Shown: positions 1-5,572 of the stretch, piece by piece
Layout: the number at the start of each line of letters is the position of its first letter
Position numbering within the stretch: position 1 is the stretch's first letter
NCBI RefSeq assembly: GCF_938010505.1
Contig: NZ_CALLVP010000052.1
Coordinates: 1 to 5,744 of the forward strand
Direction of reading: 5' to 3'
Source of the DNA: an uncultured Veillonella sp.
GTDB lineage: Bacteria > Bacillota > Negativicutes > Veillonellales > Veillonellaceae
DNA length: 5,744 nt
Translations under genes and position numbers: made by a program
Notes under the pieces: generated by a model
Database searches by the model: none
Seen by the model: only the letters and a program-made list of their open reading frames with translations
What the model was told of the DNA's origin: nothing

Positions 1-4
1 TTAT

Positions 5-33
5 ATTGTACGGAATTTTACACCAATAGGCAA
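5..33 (-). promoter_or_regulatory. Candidate minus-strand promoter for a divergent gene to the left
   Basis: Read on the minus strand, a TTGCCT -35-like box (28-33) is followed after exactly 17 bases by a TACAAT -10-like box (5-10). Both are 4-5/6 matches to sigma-A consensus. The gene it would serve lies outside the window to the left. In AT-rich DNA such matches arise easily by chance, so this is only a candidate. Confidence 0.3.
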
Positions 34-47
34 TAACATTGTATAAT
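17..47 (+). promoter_or_regulatory. Candidate promoter for the M20 amidohydrolase
   Basis: A perfect TATAAT (42-47) is preceded by TTTACA (17-22) with a long 19-base spacer. It would give a leader of about 170 bases before the ATG at 224. A second, weaker option is TTGTTT (118-123) with TATTAA (142-147), spacer 18. The rest of 48-214 is AT-rich and shows no gene, hairpin or operator that I can support. Confidence 0.3.
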
Positions 48-223
48 TAAGAGTACATGAGTTTCATATTTAAAAATGGCTTTCATTTGGACTGATTTTA
101 GATATATCATATCTCTGTTGTTTATGTTAGTTTTCGAATCGTATTAATTTATCTTAATTGGCTTAGGTAAAACCGTTCATATCCATTTATTTATATAACT
201 TTATTTATATTATTGGAGGCGCT

Positions 224-1411
224 ATGTCCCTTACGCAAACATTTTTCAATCTTTGTAAAAGCTTCGCTCCCGATGCTTTTGCGGTGAATTATACATTAGC
301 TAAAAACCCTGAGATTTCTAGTCAAGAATTCGAGTCTGTCAAAACCATTGGTGCTGTTTTCGAAAAATATGACATGGATGTAACCTATGAATTTTGTGAT
401 TTGCCGACTGCCTTCAAGGCGTCTGCCGTAAAAGTAGAGAATCCAAAAGGTCGCTTAGCCATACTTTGTGAATACGATGCACTGCCAGAGGTAGGTCATG
501 CGTGCGGTCATTCCGCCAGTGGTTCTATGAGCGTGCTGGCTGCATTGACACTGCATAAAATGCAAGAAACGGGCGTAGCTTTCAACATGGATATCGATAT
601 CATCGGCACACCAGACGAAGAAGCGATGGGGTGTAAGGTAGATATGTGCAATGCAGGGGTATTCAAAGAATACGATTTTGCCATCATGGTGCATCTTGAC
701 GGCGAGGAAACGCGTCCTAATTCACAATTCTTGGCACTCGATTGCTTCCGTGCTAAGTATCAAGGTAAGCCGGCCCATGCAGCCGGCGAGCCTTGGAATG
801 GCATCAACGCGGTAAATGGTGTGCAACTCGCTATCCATGCTATGGATATGATGCGTCAACAAGTGCGCCCTGAAACGCGCATCGGCACGTGGATCATTGC
901 TGGAGGCACCGCATCTAATGTGATTCCTGCCTTCGGTGAATTAGAGGTCACCGTGCGTCATACAGAACGAGAGTACTTGAATGGTTTATCTGAGCAAATC
1001 AAAAACATCTTTGAAGGGGCGGCCCTTTGTACAGGTACAACTGTGGATGTAGAGTTTTATGGCAATCCGTATGATGATATGAACCAAAACCATCGTGGCA
1101 CAAAGCTTATCGAAGAGGTAATGGCCGACATGGGTCTCGATTTTGAACCAGGTGCTGCAGCCCTTGGAGGTAGTTCAGATATTGGCAATGTAAGCTATCA
1201 ATGCGCTGCATTCCATCCTAAATTGCGCCTCGCTGGCGAGCCGAAGGTGTGCCATTCTAAAGAATTTGCTGCCGCTATGCTAGAGCCTACCATTGAACAA
1301 ACCATCATCGACGGTGCTAATATTATTGGTGGCGCTTTACTACGACTCGTAGAAAACCCAACAACCTTAGAAGAAATCGTAGCTGAATTTAAAGGATCTC
1401 TAGGGGAATAG
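224..1411 (+). CDS. M20 family (M20D-type) metal-dependent amidohydrolase/peptidase
   Basis: A 395-aa cytosolic enzyme of the M20D amidohydrolase group (AbgB / PM20D2 / aminoacylase-like), which hydrolyses amide bonds of N-acyl amino acids, p-aminobenzoyl-glutamate or unusual dipeptides; the substrate cannot be read from sequence. The family block EYDALPEVGHACGH spans residues 83-96. By family analogy the metal ligands are C94, H96, a glutamate of TPDEE (E132 or E133), H157 (MVHLDG) and H344 near the C-terminus. The lid/dimerisation domain (about 175-285) contains HAAGEPWNGINAV, and GGSSDIGNVS (315-324) is the usual late M20D motif. There is no signal peptide, and length is normal for the family. 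The start is supported by GGAGG at 215-219, four bases before ATG. It is first in a same-strand run with a HAD phosphatase 78 bases downstream. Family assignment is firm; specific function is unknown. Confidence 0.92.
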   Translation: MSLTQTFFNLCKSFAPDAFAVNYTLAKNPEISSQEFESVKTIGAVFEKYDMDVTYEFCDLPTAFKASAVKVENPKGRLAILCEYDALPEVGHACGHSASGSMSVLAALTLHKMQETGVAFNMDIDIIGTPDEEAMGCKVDMCNAGVFKEYDFAIMVHLDGEETRPNSQFLALDCFRAKYQGKPAHAAGEPWNGINAVNGVQLAIHAMDMMRQQVRPETRIGTWIIAGGTASNVIPAFGELEVTVRHTEREYLNGLSEQIKNIFEGAALCTGTTVDVEFYGNPYDDMNQNHRGTKLIEEVMADMGLDFEPGAAALGGSSDIGNVSYQCAAFHPKLRLAGEPKVCHSKEFAAAMLEPTIEQTIIDGANIIGGALLRLVENPTTLEEIVAEFKGSLGE

Positions 1412-1427
1412 TCATAGGATACTATGA
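1412..1427 (+). other. Short hairpin directly after the M20 stop codon
   Basis: TCATAG (1412-1417), loop GATA, CTATGA (1422-1427) form a perfect 6-bp stem starting one base after the TAG stop. There is no T-run after it, so it is not a convincing terminator. It could mark an mRNA 3' boundary or be chance. Confidence 0.25.
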
Positions 1428-1489
1428 GGATACTTCTTTGAAATCCAAGATATTGATAAATCTATTTTAGATACCATGAGGGAGGCTGT

Positions 1490-2596
1490 ATGTCCTCAAA
1501 AGAAACATTAACTATAAAAAATTATATAGGTCTAGTCGGAGATAAGCGCATTCGATTCATCGCTTCTGATGTAGATGGCACCTTGGTAAACGATGCGAAA
1601 GCAATTCCTGAAGATGCTATTGAGGCGATTCGTGCAGCTCGTGAAAGCGGGATTCGCGTAGCCATTGCATCTGGCCGTGCATGGAATGAGATGAATGATG
1701 TCATCGAAAAACTGCCTTGCTTGCGCTATTTCATGTGCACCAATGGTGCCTATGTGATGGATAAGGACGAAAACCGCAGTCTATTCCATGTAAATTTTGA
1801 TAAAGAACAAGCACTACATTTGTTACGCAAACTGTTAACCTATGGCGTATATGTAGAGGCCTATGTGAAAGACCAAATCTTTGGCATGTATCCGCCATCT
1901 AGATGCATTACCCCTGAACGCTTAGGGGCGTGCGCTTGTGAACGAAGTGGCAGTAATAAAAAGCTTTTGCATGGCATAATGGATAATCATCTACCAGGAG
2001 CAACGTACGACCACTATGCATTGGTGGAAGGTAATGAAGCAGCAAAGGTAAAGATGTCTGAATGTGAAATTGAGCAATCCAATTTCTTCTTTAGACCTAA
2101 TATTCGTCCATTTATCTTGGCTACGCGAACAATGGTATGTGATTTGTTAGCTCATATGGAAGCCTTAGAAGAAGGACCTGAGAAAATTCAAATCTTTTAC
2201 GGTGACGAGCCGATGCGTCAACGTATATTACAAGACTTGCGCGATGAATACCAAGGGCTGTCCCACGATGGCACAGGCCGTGAACGTTTTTATGATGTGC
2301 TGCTCTCTAGTGAAGGTAATTTAGAATTCGTATTGCCCCACACTACAAAGGGTACTGCTGTAGAAGCCTTGGCAAAACACTGGGGCTTAAGTCCTGATGA
2401 GGTAATGACACTAGGGGACAGCGAAAATGATCTATCTATGTTACGCTTTGCGGGTGCAGGCGTAGCGATGGGCAATAGCAAGCCGAATATTAAAGAAGCG
2501 GCACGATACGAAACGACAGATAATAACCATCAAGGCGTGGCAAAAGCTATTTACTCGGCTATTGCATATAATATTGCGCTCAATAGAAAATCTTGA
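1490..2596 (+). CDS. HAD superfamily IIB (Cof-type) hydrolase, probable sugar-phosphate or cofactor phosphatase
   Basis: A 368-aa HAD phosphatase of the Cof/YidA type (subclass IIB), cytosolic and Mg2+-dependent. All four motifs are present: motif I DVDGTL with nucleophile D27 and acid D29, motif II S61 in ASGR (60-63), motif III K287 in TTKG, and motif IV GDSEND (309-314). These show an intact active site. Typical Cof proteins are about 270 aa. The extra ~100 residues fall between motifs II and III, in the cap domain that selects substrate, which includes three cysteines at 139, 148 and 150. The N-terminal ~20 residues before the HAD core are also an extension. The start is fixed by GAGGGAGG at 1478-1485, four bases before ATG. 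It follows the M20 gene by 78 bases and may be co-transcribed with it. The substrate is not predictable; phosphorylated sugars, FMN and PLP are all known for the family. Confidence 0.9.
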   Translation: MSSKETLTIKNYIGLVGDKRIRFIASDVDGTLVNDAKAIPEDAIEAIRAARESGIRVAIASGRAWNEMNDVIEKLPCLRYFMCTNGAYVMDKDENRSLFHVNFDKEQALHLLRKLLTYGVYVEAYVKDQIFGMYPPSRCITPERLGACACERSGSNKKLLHGIMDNHLPGATYDHYALVEGNEAAKVKMSECEIEQSNFFFRPNIRPFILATRTMVCDLLAHMEALEEGPEKIQIFYGDEPMRQRILQDLRDEYQGLSHDGTGRERFYDVLLSSEGNLEFVLPHTTKGTAVEALAKHWGLSPDEVMTLGDSENDLSMLRFAGAGVAMGNSKPNIKEAARYETTDNNHQGVAKAIYSAIAYNIALNRKS

Positions 2597-2620
2597 CTTT
2601 AGTATTTATAATAACCTAAT
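2593..2620 (+). promoter_or_regulatory. Weak candidate promoter for the ferredoxin gene
   Basis: TTGACT (2593-2598) overlaps the HAD stop codon and is a good -35. The best box at correct spacing is CCTAAT (2615-2620, spacer 16), which is poor. A perfect TATAAT lies at 2607-2612 but only 8 bases after the -35. The ferredoxin may instead be read through from upstream. Confidence 0.2.
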
Positions 2621-2683
2621 GTTACATGGCAGATATAGTATTTAATCATTACGTGGATATACTTAATTTTGTTTTTTCTGATA

Positions 2684-2693
2684 GGGAGGTGAT
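2684..2693 (+). promoter_or_regulatory. Near-ideal Shine-Dalgarno site of the ferredoxin gene
   Basis: GGAGGTGAT (2685-2693) is a nine-base perfect complement to the usual 3' end of Firmicute 16S rRNA, with GGAGG ending nine bases before ATG 2699. It is the longest such match in the window and suggests high translation of this small electron carrier. Confidence 0.75.
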
Positions 2694-2698
2694 GCATA

Positions 2699-2905
2699 AT
2701 GGGAAATCTAAAGTTTAATATTGATGACACTTGTGTTAAATGTGGTGCTTGTGCTGAGGACTGTCCTGTTCAATGCATCACCGAAGGGAAGACTCGATTT
2801 ATTATTGGGAAAGGCTGTATCGGTTGTGGCGATTGTTATTCGATATGTCCTGTAGGGGCCGTGAAAATGTATAAACGGAAGGATGTTAAGGATCTTAAAG
2901 AGTAA
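2699..2905 (+). CDS. 2[4Fe-4S] ferredoxin, bacterial (clostridial) type
   Basis: A 68-aa soluble electron carrier with two four-cysteine motifs. The first is C12-x2-C15-x2-C18-x3-C22-P, the second C40-x2-C43-x2-C46-x3-C50-P. The last cysteine of each motif completes the other cluster in this fold, so two low-potential [4Fe-4S] clusters are expected. A ninth cysteine, C26, is not needed for the standard clusters. The C-terminus is a lysine-rich tail. Length is slightly above the ~55-60 aa of clostridial ferredoxins. Such proteins serve oxidoreductases of anaerobic metabolism (for example pyruvate:ferredoxin oxidoreductase or hydrogenase), but no partner is encoded here. The start is fixed by the strong Shine-Dalgarno site. 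It lies 102 bases after the HAD gene; weak hairpins follow at 2910-2950. The family is certain; the partner is unknown. Confidence 0.93.
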   Translation: MGNLKFNIDDTCVKCGACAEDCPVQCITEGKTRFIIGKGCIGCGDCYSICPVGAVKMYKRKDVKDLKE

Positions 2906-2909
2906 TATA

Positions 2910-2951
2910 ACAGCAAACTAAGCTGTACGTTAAAACTGTATTCCAGTTTTT
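2910..2951 (+). terminator. Two weak hairpins after the ferredoxin, possible terminator
   Basis: ACAGC (2910-2914) pairs with GCTGT (2922-2926) over a 7-base loop. Then AAAACTG (2932-2938) pairs perfectly with CAGTTTT (2944-2950) over a TATTC loop, followed by one more T. CAGTTT also matches AAACTG at 2952-2957, so alternative pairings exist. The stems are AT-rich and the T-run is short, so termination would be partial. Confidence 0.35.
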
Positions 2952-3026
2952 AAACTGAATGTAAGAATTTTAACTTTGAGTCCTAATATCTTGAATTTGT
3001 ATTCTAATCTTAAAATCGTATTCTAG
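2932..3026 (+). repeat. Degenerate GTATTCYAR repeats in the ferredoxin-guaA gap
   Basis: GTATTCCAG (2938-2946), GTATTCTAA (2999-3007) and GTATTCTAG (3018-3026) recur. The first and third are preceded by TAAAACT and TAAAATC, so 13 of 16 bases agree between 2931-2946 and 3011-3026. Spacing is irregular (61 and 19 bases). They may be decayed duplications or simple low-complexity DNA. This is the first part of the gene-free stretch 2906-3261. Confidence 0.3.
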
Positions 3027-3071
3027 TATCTCACATCTGAATTTGAGTACATATTATAACTATATAAATAA

Positions 3072-3084
3072 AAATCCGAACATT
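3072..3084 (+). promoter_or_regulatory. PurBox (PurR operator) upstream of guaA
   Basis: The sequence AAATCCGAACATT matches the Bacillus/Lactococcus PurR consensus AWWWCCGAACWWT at all 13 positions, including the full CCGAAC core. It sits 190 bases before the guaA start and about 54 bases before the -10 box. PurR binds paired PurBoxes and responds to PRPP; it represses purine genes in Bacillus and activates them in Lactococcus. Placement in front of a purine gene makes chance unlikely. The regulator itself is not in this window. Confidence 0.6.
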
Positions 3085-3102
3085 AAATTCTTATTTATAA
3101 TC

Positions 3103-3115
3103 TATATACGGAATA
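3103..3115 (-). promoter_or_regulatory. Possible degenerate second PurBox, inverted
   Basis: Read on the + strand, 3103-3115 (TATATACGGAATA) fits the inverted consensus AWWGTTCGGWWWT at 9 of 13 positions and keeps CGG of the core. It begins 18 bases after the first box; the Bacillus pair is inverted with about 16-17 bases between. Orientation and spacing are nearly right but the core is imperfect, so it may be weak or spurious. Confidence 0.3.
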
Positions 3116-3117
3116 TA

Positions 3118-3146
3118 TGGAGTCGTTATACTTCCTATGGTATAAT
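3118..3146 (+). promoter_or_regulatory. guaA promoter with extended -10 box
   Basis: TATAAT (3141-3146) is preceded by TGG at 3138-3140, giving the extended -10 pattern TGnTATAAT. The -35 at 17-base spacing, TGGAGT (3118-3123), matches only 3 of 6. A start at about 3153-3154 would leave a leader of roughly 108 bases. A weak -35 with an extended -10 and an upstream PurBox fits a regulated promoter. Confidence 0.6.
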
Positions 3147-3165
3147 AAACTGTAATGAAAAATTA

Positions 3166-3237
3166 GCGTTTGGCTCGGAAAAACGCACCCACAGTACAGA
3201 TATGTATGGGCATAAAAAATAGTGAATATACTTTCAC
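3166..3237 (+). other. Structured guaA leader with three consecutive stem-loops
   Basis: Between the predicted transcription start and the Shine-Dalgarno site lie three stems. GCGTTT (3166-3171) pairs with AAACGC (3181-3186). CCCA (3188-3191) pairs with TGGG (3207-3210), enclosing TACA-GATA-TGTA (3195-3206) with a 3-base bulge. GTGAA (3222-3226) pairs with TTCAC (3233-3237). I see no match to the purine riboswitch core and no T-run for attenuation. It could be a stabilising leader, an unknown regulatory RNA or chance. Confidence 0.35.
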
Positions 3238-3251
3238 AAATAGATGCATAT

Positions 3252-3260
3252 GGAGGAAGG
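3252..3260 (+). promoter_or_regulatory. Shine-Dalgarno site that fixes the guaA start
   Basis: GGAGGAAGG lies just before ATG 3262, with five bases between GGAGG and the ATG. It falls downstream of the in-frame ATGs at 3244 and 3250, which lack any such site. This places the true start at 3262. Confidence 0.85.
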
Positions 3261-3261
3261 C

Positions 3262-4797
3262 ATGGAAAACAAGGAATTTGTAATTGTTGTTGACTTTGGT
3301 GGTCAATATAACCAATTGATCGCGCGCCGTGTTCGTGAAAATCACGTATACTGCGAAGTATATCCATACAACAAAGCGCTGGAAAAAATTAAGGAATTAA
3401 AACCGCAAGGTATCATCTTCACAGGCGGTCCTAACAGCGTGTATGAAGAAAACTCTCCAAAAATTGAGAAAGAGATTTTTGAACTTGGTATTCCTATTCT
3501 TGGCATGTGCTATGGTATGCAATTTATGGCGCATACATTGGGTGGCGAAGTTAAATCTGCGGACAACCGTGAATTTGGTAAAACACCTACTAAAGTGGAC
3601 ACTACATCTCCATTGTTCAAAGGCTTGGAAGAAGACCAAGTTGTTTGGATGTCTCACGTTGACTATGTAGCAAAAGTTCCTGAAGGCTTTGAAATTGTAG
3701 CACATACTAAGGATTGCCCTGTTGCATCCATGCAAAATACAGAACGTAAATTATATGCTATGCAATACCATGCAGAAGTGTTGCACACTGAGCATGGTAA
3801 AGAAATGCTTCACAACTTCTTGTACGAAGTGTGTGGCTTCACAGGTACATGGACAATGGCAAACTATGCAAAAGCTGCTATTGAAGACATCCGCAAAACC
3901 GTTGGTGACGGCAAAGTATTGTTGGCATTGTCTGGTGGTGTAGATAGCTCCGTTGCAGCAGCTCTTATTTCTAAAGCTGTAGGCGACCAATTGACTTGTA
4001 TCTTCGTTGACCATGGTTTAATGCGTAAAAACGAAGGTGACGAAGTAGAAGCAGCTTTCAAAGATTCCGGCATGCATTTCATTCGCGTCGATGCTGAAAA
4101 ACGTTTCTTAGATAAATTGGCTGGTCTTGAAGATCCAGAAGCTAAGCGTAAAGCTATCGGTGAAGAATTTATCCGCGTATTTGAAGACGAAGGTCGTAAA
4201 ATCGGTTCCGTTGACTTCTTAGCGCAAGGTACAATCTACCCTGACGTTATCGAGTCCGGTACTGGTGAAGCTGAAGTGATTAAATCTCACCACAATGTAG
4301 GCGGCTTGCCTGCAGTGGTAGACTTTAAAGGTCTTATCGAACCATTGCGCAATCTCTTCAAAGACGAAGTGCGCGAACTTGGTGCTGAATTAGGCTTGGC
4401 TGACTACCTCGTATGGCGTCAACCATTCCCAGGCCCTGGTCTTGCTATCCGCGTAATGGGCGAAATCACGAAAGACAAACTCGACATCTTGCGTGATGCG
4501 GACTACATCTTCCGTGATGAAATTGCCAAAGCTGGTCTTGATCGTAGCATCAACCAATACTTTGCCGTATTAACATCTACACGTACTGTAGGTGTTATGG
4601 GTGACTTCCGTACATACGACTATACATTGGCATTGCGTGGCGTAACAACAACAGACTTCATGACTGCTGACTGGGCACGCATCCCTTACGACGTATTGGA
4701 CACAATCTCCCGTCGTATCGTAAACGAAGTACAACACATCAACCGCATTGTGTACGATATTACATCTAAACCACCTGCTACAATTGAGTGGGAATAA
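3262..4797 (+). CDS. guaA: GMP synthase (glutamine-hydrolysing)
   Basis: Cytosolic enzyme for the last step of GMP synthesis: XMP + ATP + glutamine to GMP + AMP + PPi + glutamate. The 511-aa length is normal. Numbered from ATG 3262, residues 1-190 are the class I glutamine amidotransferase domain, with nucleophile C83 in GMCYGMQ and the H170/E172 pair in QYHAEV. The usual motif is QFHPEV, so the proline is replaced by alanine here; the triad is intact. The ATP-pyrophosphatase domain follows with P-loop SGGVDSS (224-230). The C-terminal dimerisation/XMP-binding domain contains GPGLAIR (391-397) and the conserved end KPPATIEWE. The leader has a PurBox, extended -10 promoter and stem-loops, and a strong terminator follows, so the gene probably forms a single-gene unit under purine control. 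Codon use (frequent CGT/CGC, GGT, GAA) looks like that of a well-expressed gene. Confidence 0.98.
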   Translation: MENKEFVIVVDFGGQYNQLIARRVRENHVYCEVYPYNKALEKIKELKPQGIIFTGGPNSVYEENSPKIEKEIFELGIPILGMCYGMQFMAHTLGGEVKSADNREFGKTPTKVDTTSPLFKGLEEDQVVWMSHVDYVAKVPEGFEIVAHTKDCPVASMQNTERKLYAMQYHAEVLHTEHGKEMLHNFLYEVCGFTGTWTMANYAKAAIEDIRKTVGDGKVLLALSGGVDSSVAAALISKAVGDQLTCIFVDHGLMRKNEGDEVEAAFKDSGMHFIRVDAEKRFLDKLAGLEDPEAKRKAIGEEFIRVFEDEGRKIGSVDFLAQGTIYPDVIESGTGEAEVIKSHHNVGGLPAVVDFKGLIEPLRNLFKDEVRELGAELGLADYLVWRQPFPGPGLAIRVMGEITKDKLDILRDADYIFRDEIAKAGLDRSINQYFAVLTSTRTVGVMGDFRTYDYTLALRGVTTTDFMTADWARIPYDVLDTISRRIVNEVQHINRIVYDITSKPPATIEWE

Positions 4798-4832
4798 AAG
4801 TTAGAAAATATAGTATTAAAGAATACAAATAC

Positions 4833-4866
4833 AAAGGCCTTTCATCGTTATGGTGAGAGGCCTTTT
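4833..4866 (+). terminator. Strong intrinsic terminator of guaA
   Basis: AAAGGCCT (4833-4840) pairs with AGGCCTTT (4858-4865), and the stem continues inward through TTCATC / GGTGAG with two G-T wobbles. This gives 14 pairs around a GTTAT loop, ending in TTTT (4863-4866). The preceding A-run could let it act on the other strand too. It separates guaA from the AT-rich accessory DNA that follows. Confidence 0.9.
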
Positions 4867-4894
4867 GTGAAAGTAGAGGTTGATAAGTTTGGAG

Positions 4895-4923
4895 TTGTGG
4901 AGGAAAAAAGAACCTTGTATTGT
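4895..4923 (+). promoter_or_regulatory. Candidate promoter for the HEPN-like gene
   Basis: TTGTGG (4895-4900) and TATTGT (4918-4923) are separated by exactly 17 bases. A start near 4930 would leave a leader of only about 14 bases, just enough to include the Shine-Dalgarno site. Each box is 4/6, so the call is tentative. Confidence 0.3.
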
Positions 4924-4932
4924 GATAAAAAA

Positions 4933-4937
4933 GAGGG
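4933..4937 (+). promoter_or_regulatory. Shine-Dalgarno site supporting a GTG start
   Basis: GAGGG lies six bases before GTG 4944. The first in-frame ATG (4962) is preceded only by an A-rich stretch with no comparable site, so the GTG is preferred. Confidence 0.6.
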
Positions 4938-4943
4938 ATAATA

Positions 4944-5519
4944 GTGACTCAAAAAGAAAAAATGAAAAAGAATCTTCTTGAAGAAATAAATGGATACTTT
5001 ATGCAGTTAGTTTATATGAAAGATTTAATAAATGTAAGTGAAGATGTTGATAAATATGAGGAAAATTTTAAATCTGCACCTAATTTTGCTCTAGTTATAA
5101 GTTGTGCATTAGCAGATAGTTATATGCTATCTCTTACAAAATTATATGATAAGTCAGACAAAGCTAAAACTATTCCAAATTTAATTGAAAAATGTAAAAA
5201 GAATATCCACTTATTCCCATCAAATCGTGACACATTAATTCAATTAAATAAATTTCAAGAAAAAATAAGTAATGATAAAGTGATTTCACATGCAATTAAA
5301 ACTATTCGAACTAGGCGTGATTCTATTCTCGTTCATAATGATAAAAAATATTTTGGGAAAAATTTTAAAAATGAAACTTTTTATTTGAAAATGTTTCATA
5401 TTTGGATATTACGTGATTTTACAGAGGAAGTCTTAAACTATTTATTTTCACAACTTTCATCTGAAGAAACGTTAAAAACAAAATACAATTATGATTTATA
5501 CAATTTATTCAAAAATTAG
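4944..5519 (+). CDS. HEPN/AbiU2-like protein, possible abortive-infection or toxin component
   Basis: A 191-aa, mostly helical, lysine-rich soluble protein with no signal peptide or membrane segment. The key feature is RRDSILVHNDKKYF (124-137), where R125-x5-H131 (or R124-x6-H131) fits the R-x4-6-H motif of HEPN domains, often RNA-cleaving. SLTKLYDKSDKAKTIPNLIEKC (63-84) resembles the L-x-LYD...sl-x-LL stretch I associate with the HEPN AbiU2-like family, named after the Lactococcus AbiU phage-resistance locus. Base composition is far more AT-rich than the neighbours: three sampled 60-base lines hold about 25%, 23% and 13% GC, against 43% in a guaA line. With an IS end downstream this points to acquired DNA. 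The start is GTG with GAGGG upstream. HEPN toxins usually have a partner antitoxin; none is intact here. Assignment is from motif memory only: HEPN-like moderately likely, AbiU2 tentative, and the cellular role inferred. Confidence 0.7.
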   Translation: MTQKEKMKKNLLEEINGYFMQLVYMKDLINVSEDVDKYEENFKSAPNFALVISCALADSYMLSLTKLYDKSDKAKTIPNLIEKCKKNIHLFPSNRDTLIQLNKFQEKISNDKVISHAIKTIRTRRDSILVHNDKKYFGKNFKNETFYLKMFHIWILRDFTEEVLNYLFSQLSSEETLKTKYNYDLYNLFKN

Positions 5520-5520
5520 A

Positions 5521-5539
5521 ATTACAAGGAAATTGTAAT
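5521..5539 (+). other. AT-rich hairpin just after the HEPN-like gene
   Basis: ATTACAA (5521-5527) and TTGTAAT (5533-5539) form a perfect 7-bp stem with a GGAAA loop, starting two bases after the stop. It lacks GC pairs and a T-run, so it is at best a weak terminator or an mRNA-end structure. Confidence 0.3.
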
Positions 5540-5572
5540 ATTAATGAATATTTATATTGGGAGTATGATTAT

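Noticed and set aside
455..694. Minus-strand open frame inside the M20 gene
   Set aside because: It lies wholly within a strong conserved gene on the other strand, and its product looks like no protein family. The other antisense frames over the HAD gene and guaA were dropped for the same reason.
3100..3237. Purine (guanine/adenine) riboswitch upstream of guaA
   Set aside because: ATATGG occurs at 3115-3120, but the conserved loop and junction bases of the aptamer are absent, and that block lies upstream of the predicted transcription start.
3244..3261. Longer GuaA start at ATG 3244 or 3250
   Set aside because: No Shine-Dalgarno site precedes them, whereas GGAGGAAGG sits correctly before ATG 3262 and the 511-aa product matches the family start.
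3095..3367. Minus-strand 90-aa and 60-aa frames across the guaA leader
   Set aside because: They overlap the promoter, leader and start of guaA, lack a supported start, and show no recognisable domain.
3443..3943. Plus-strand out-of-frame open readings within guaA (3443-3670 and 3722-3943)
   Set aside because: They overlap the amidotransferase coding frame, have no start signals and encode implausible cysteine- and lysine-rich peptides.
4880..4885. TTGATA as the -35 of the HEPN-like gene
   Set aside because: At 17-base spacing the sequence is GAAAAA, which is not a -10 box.
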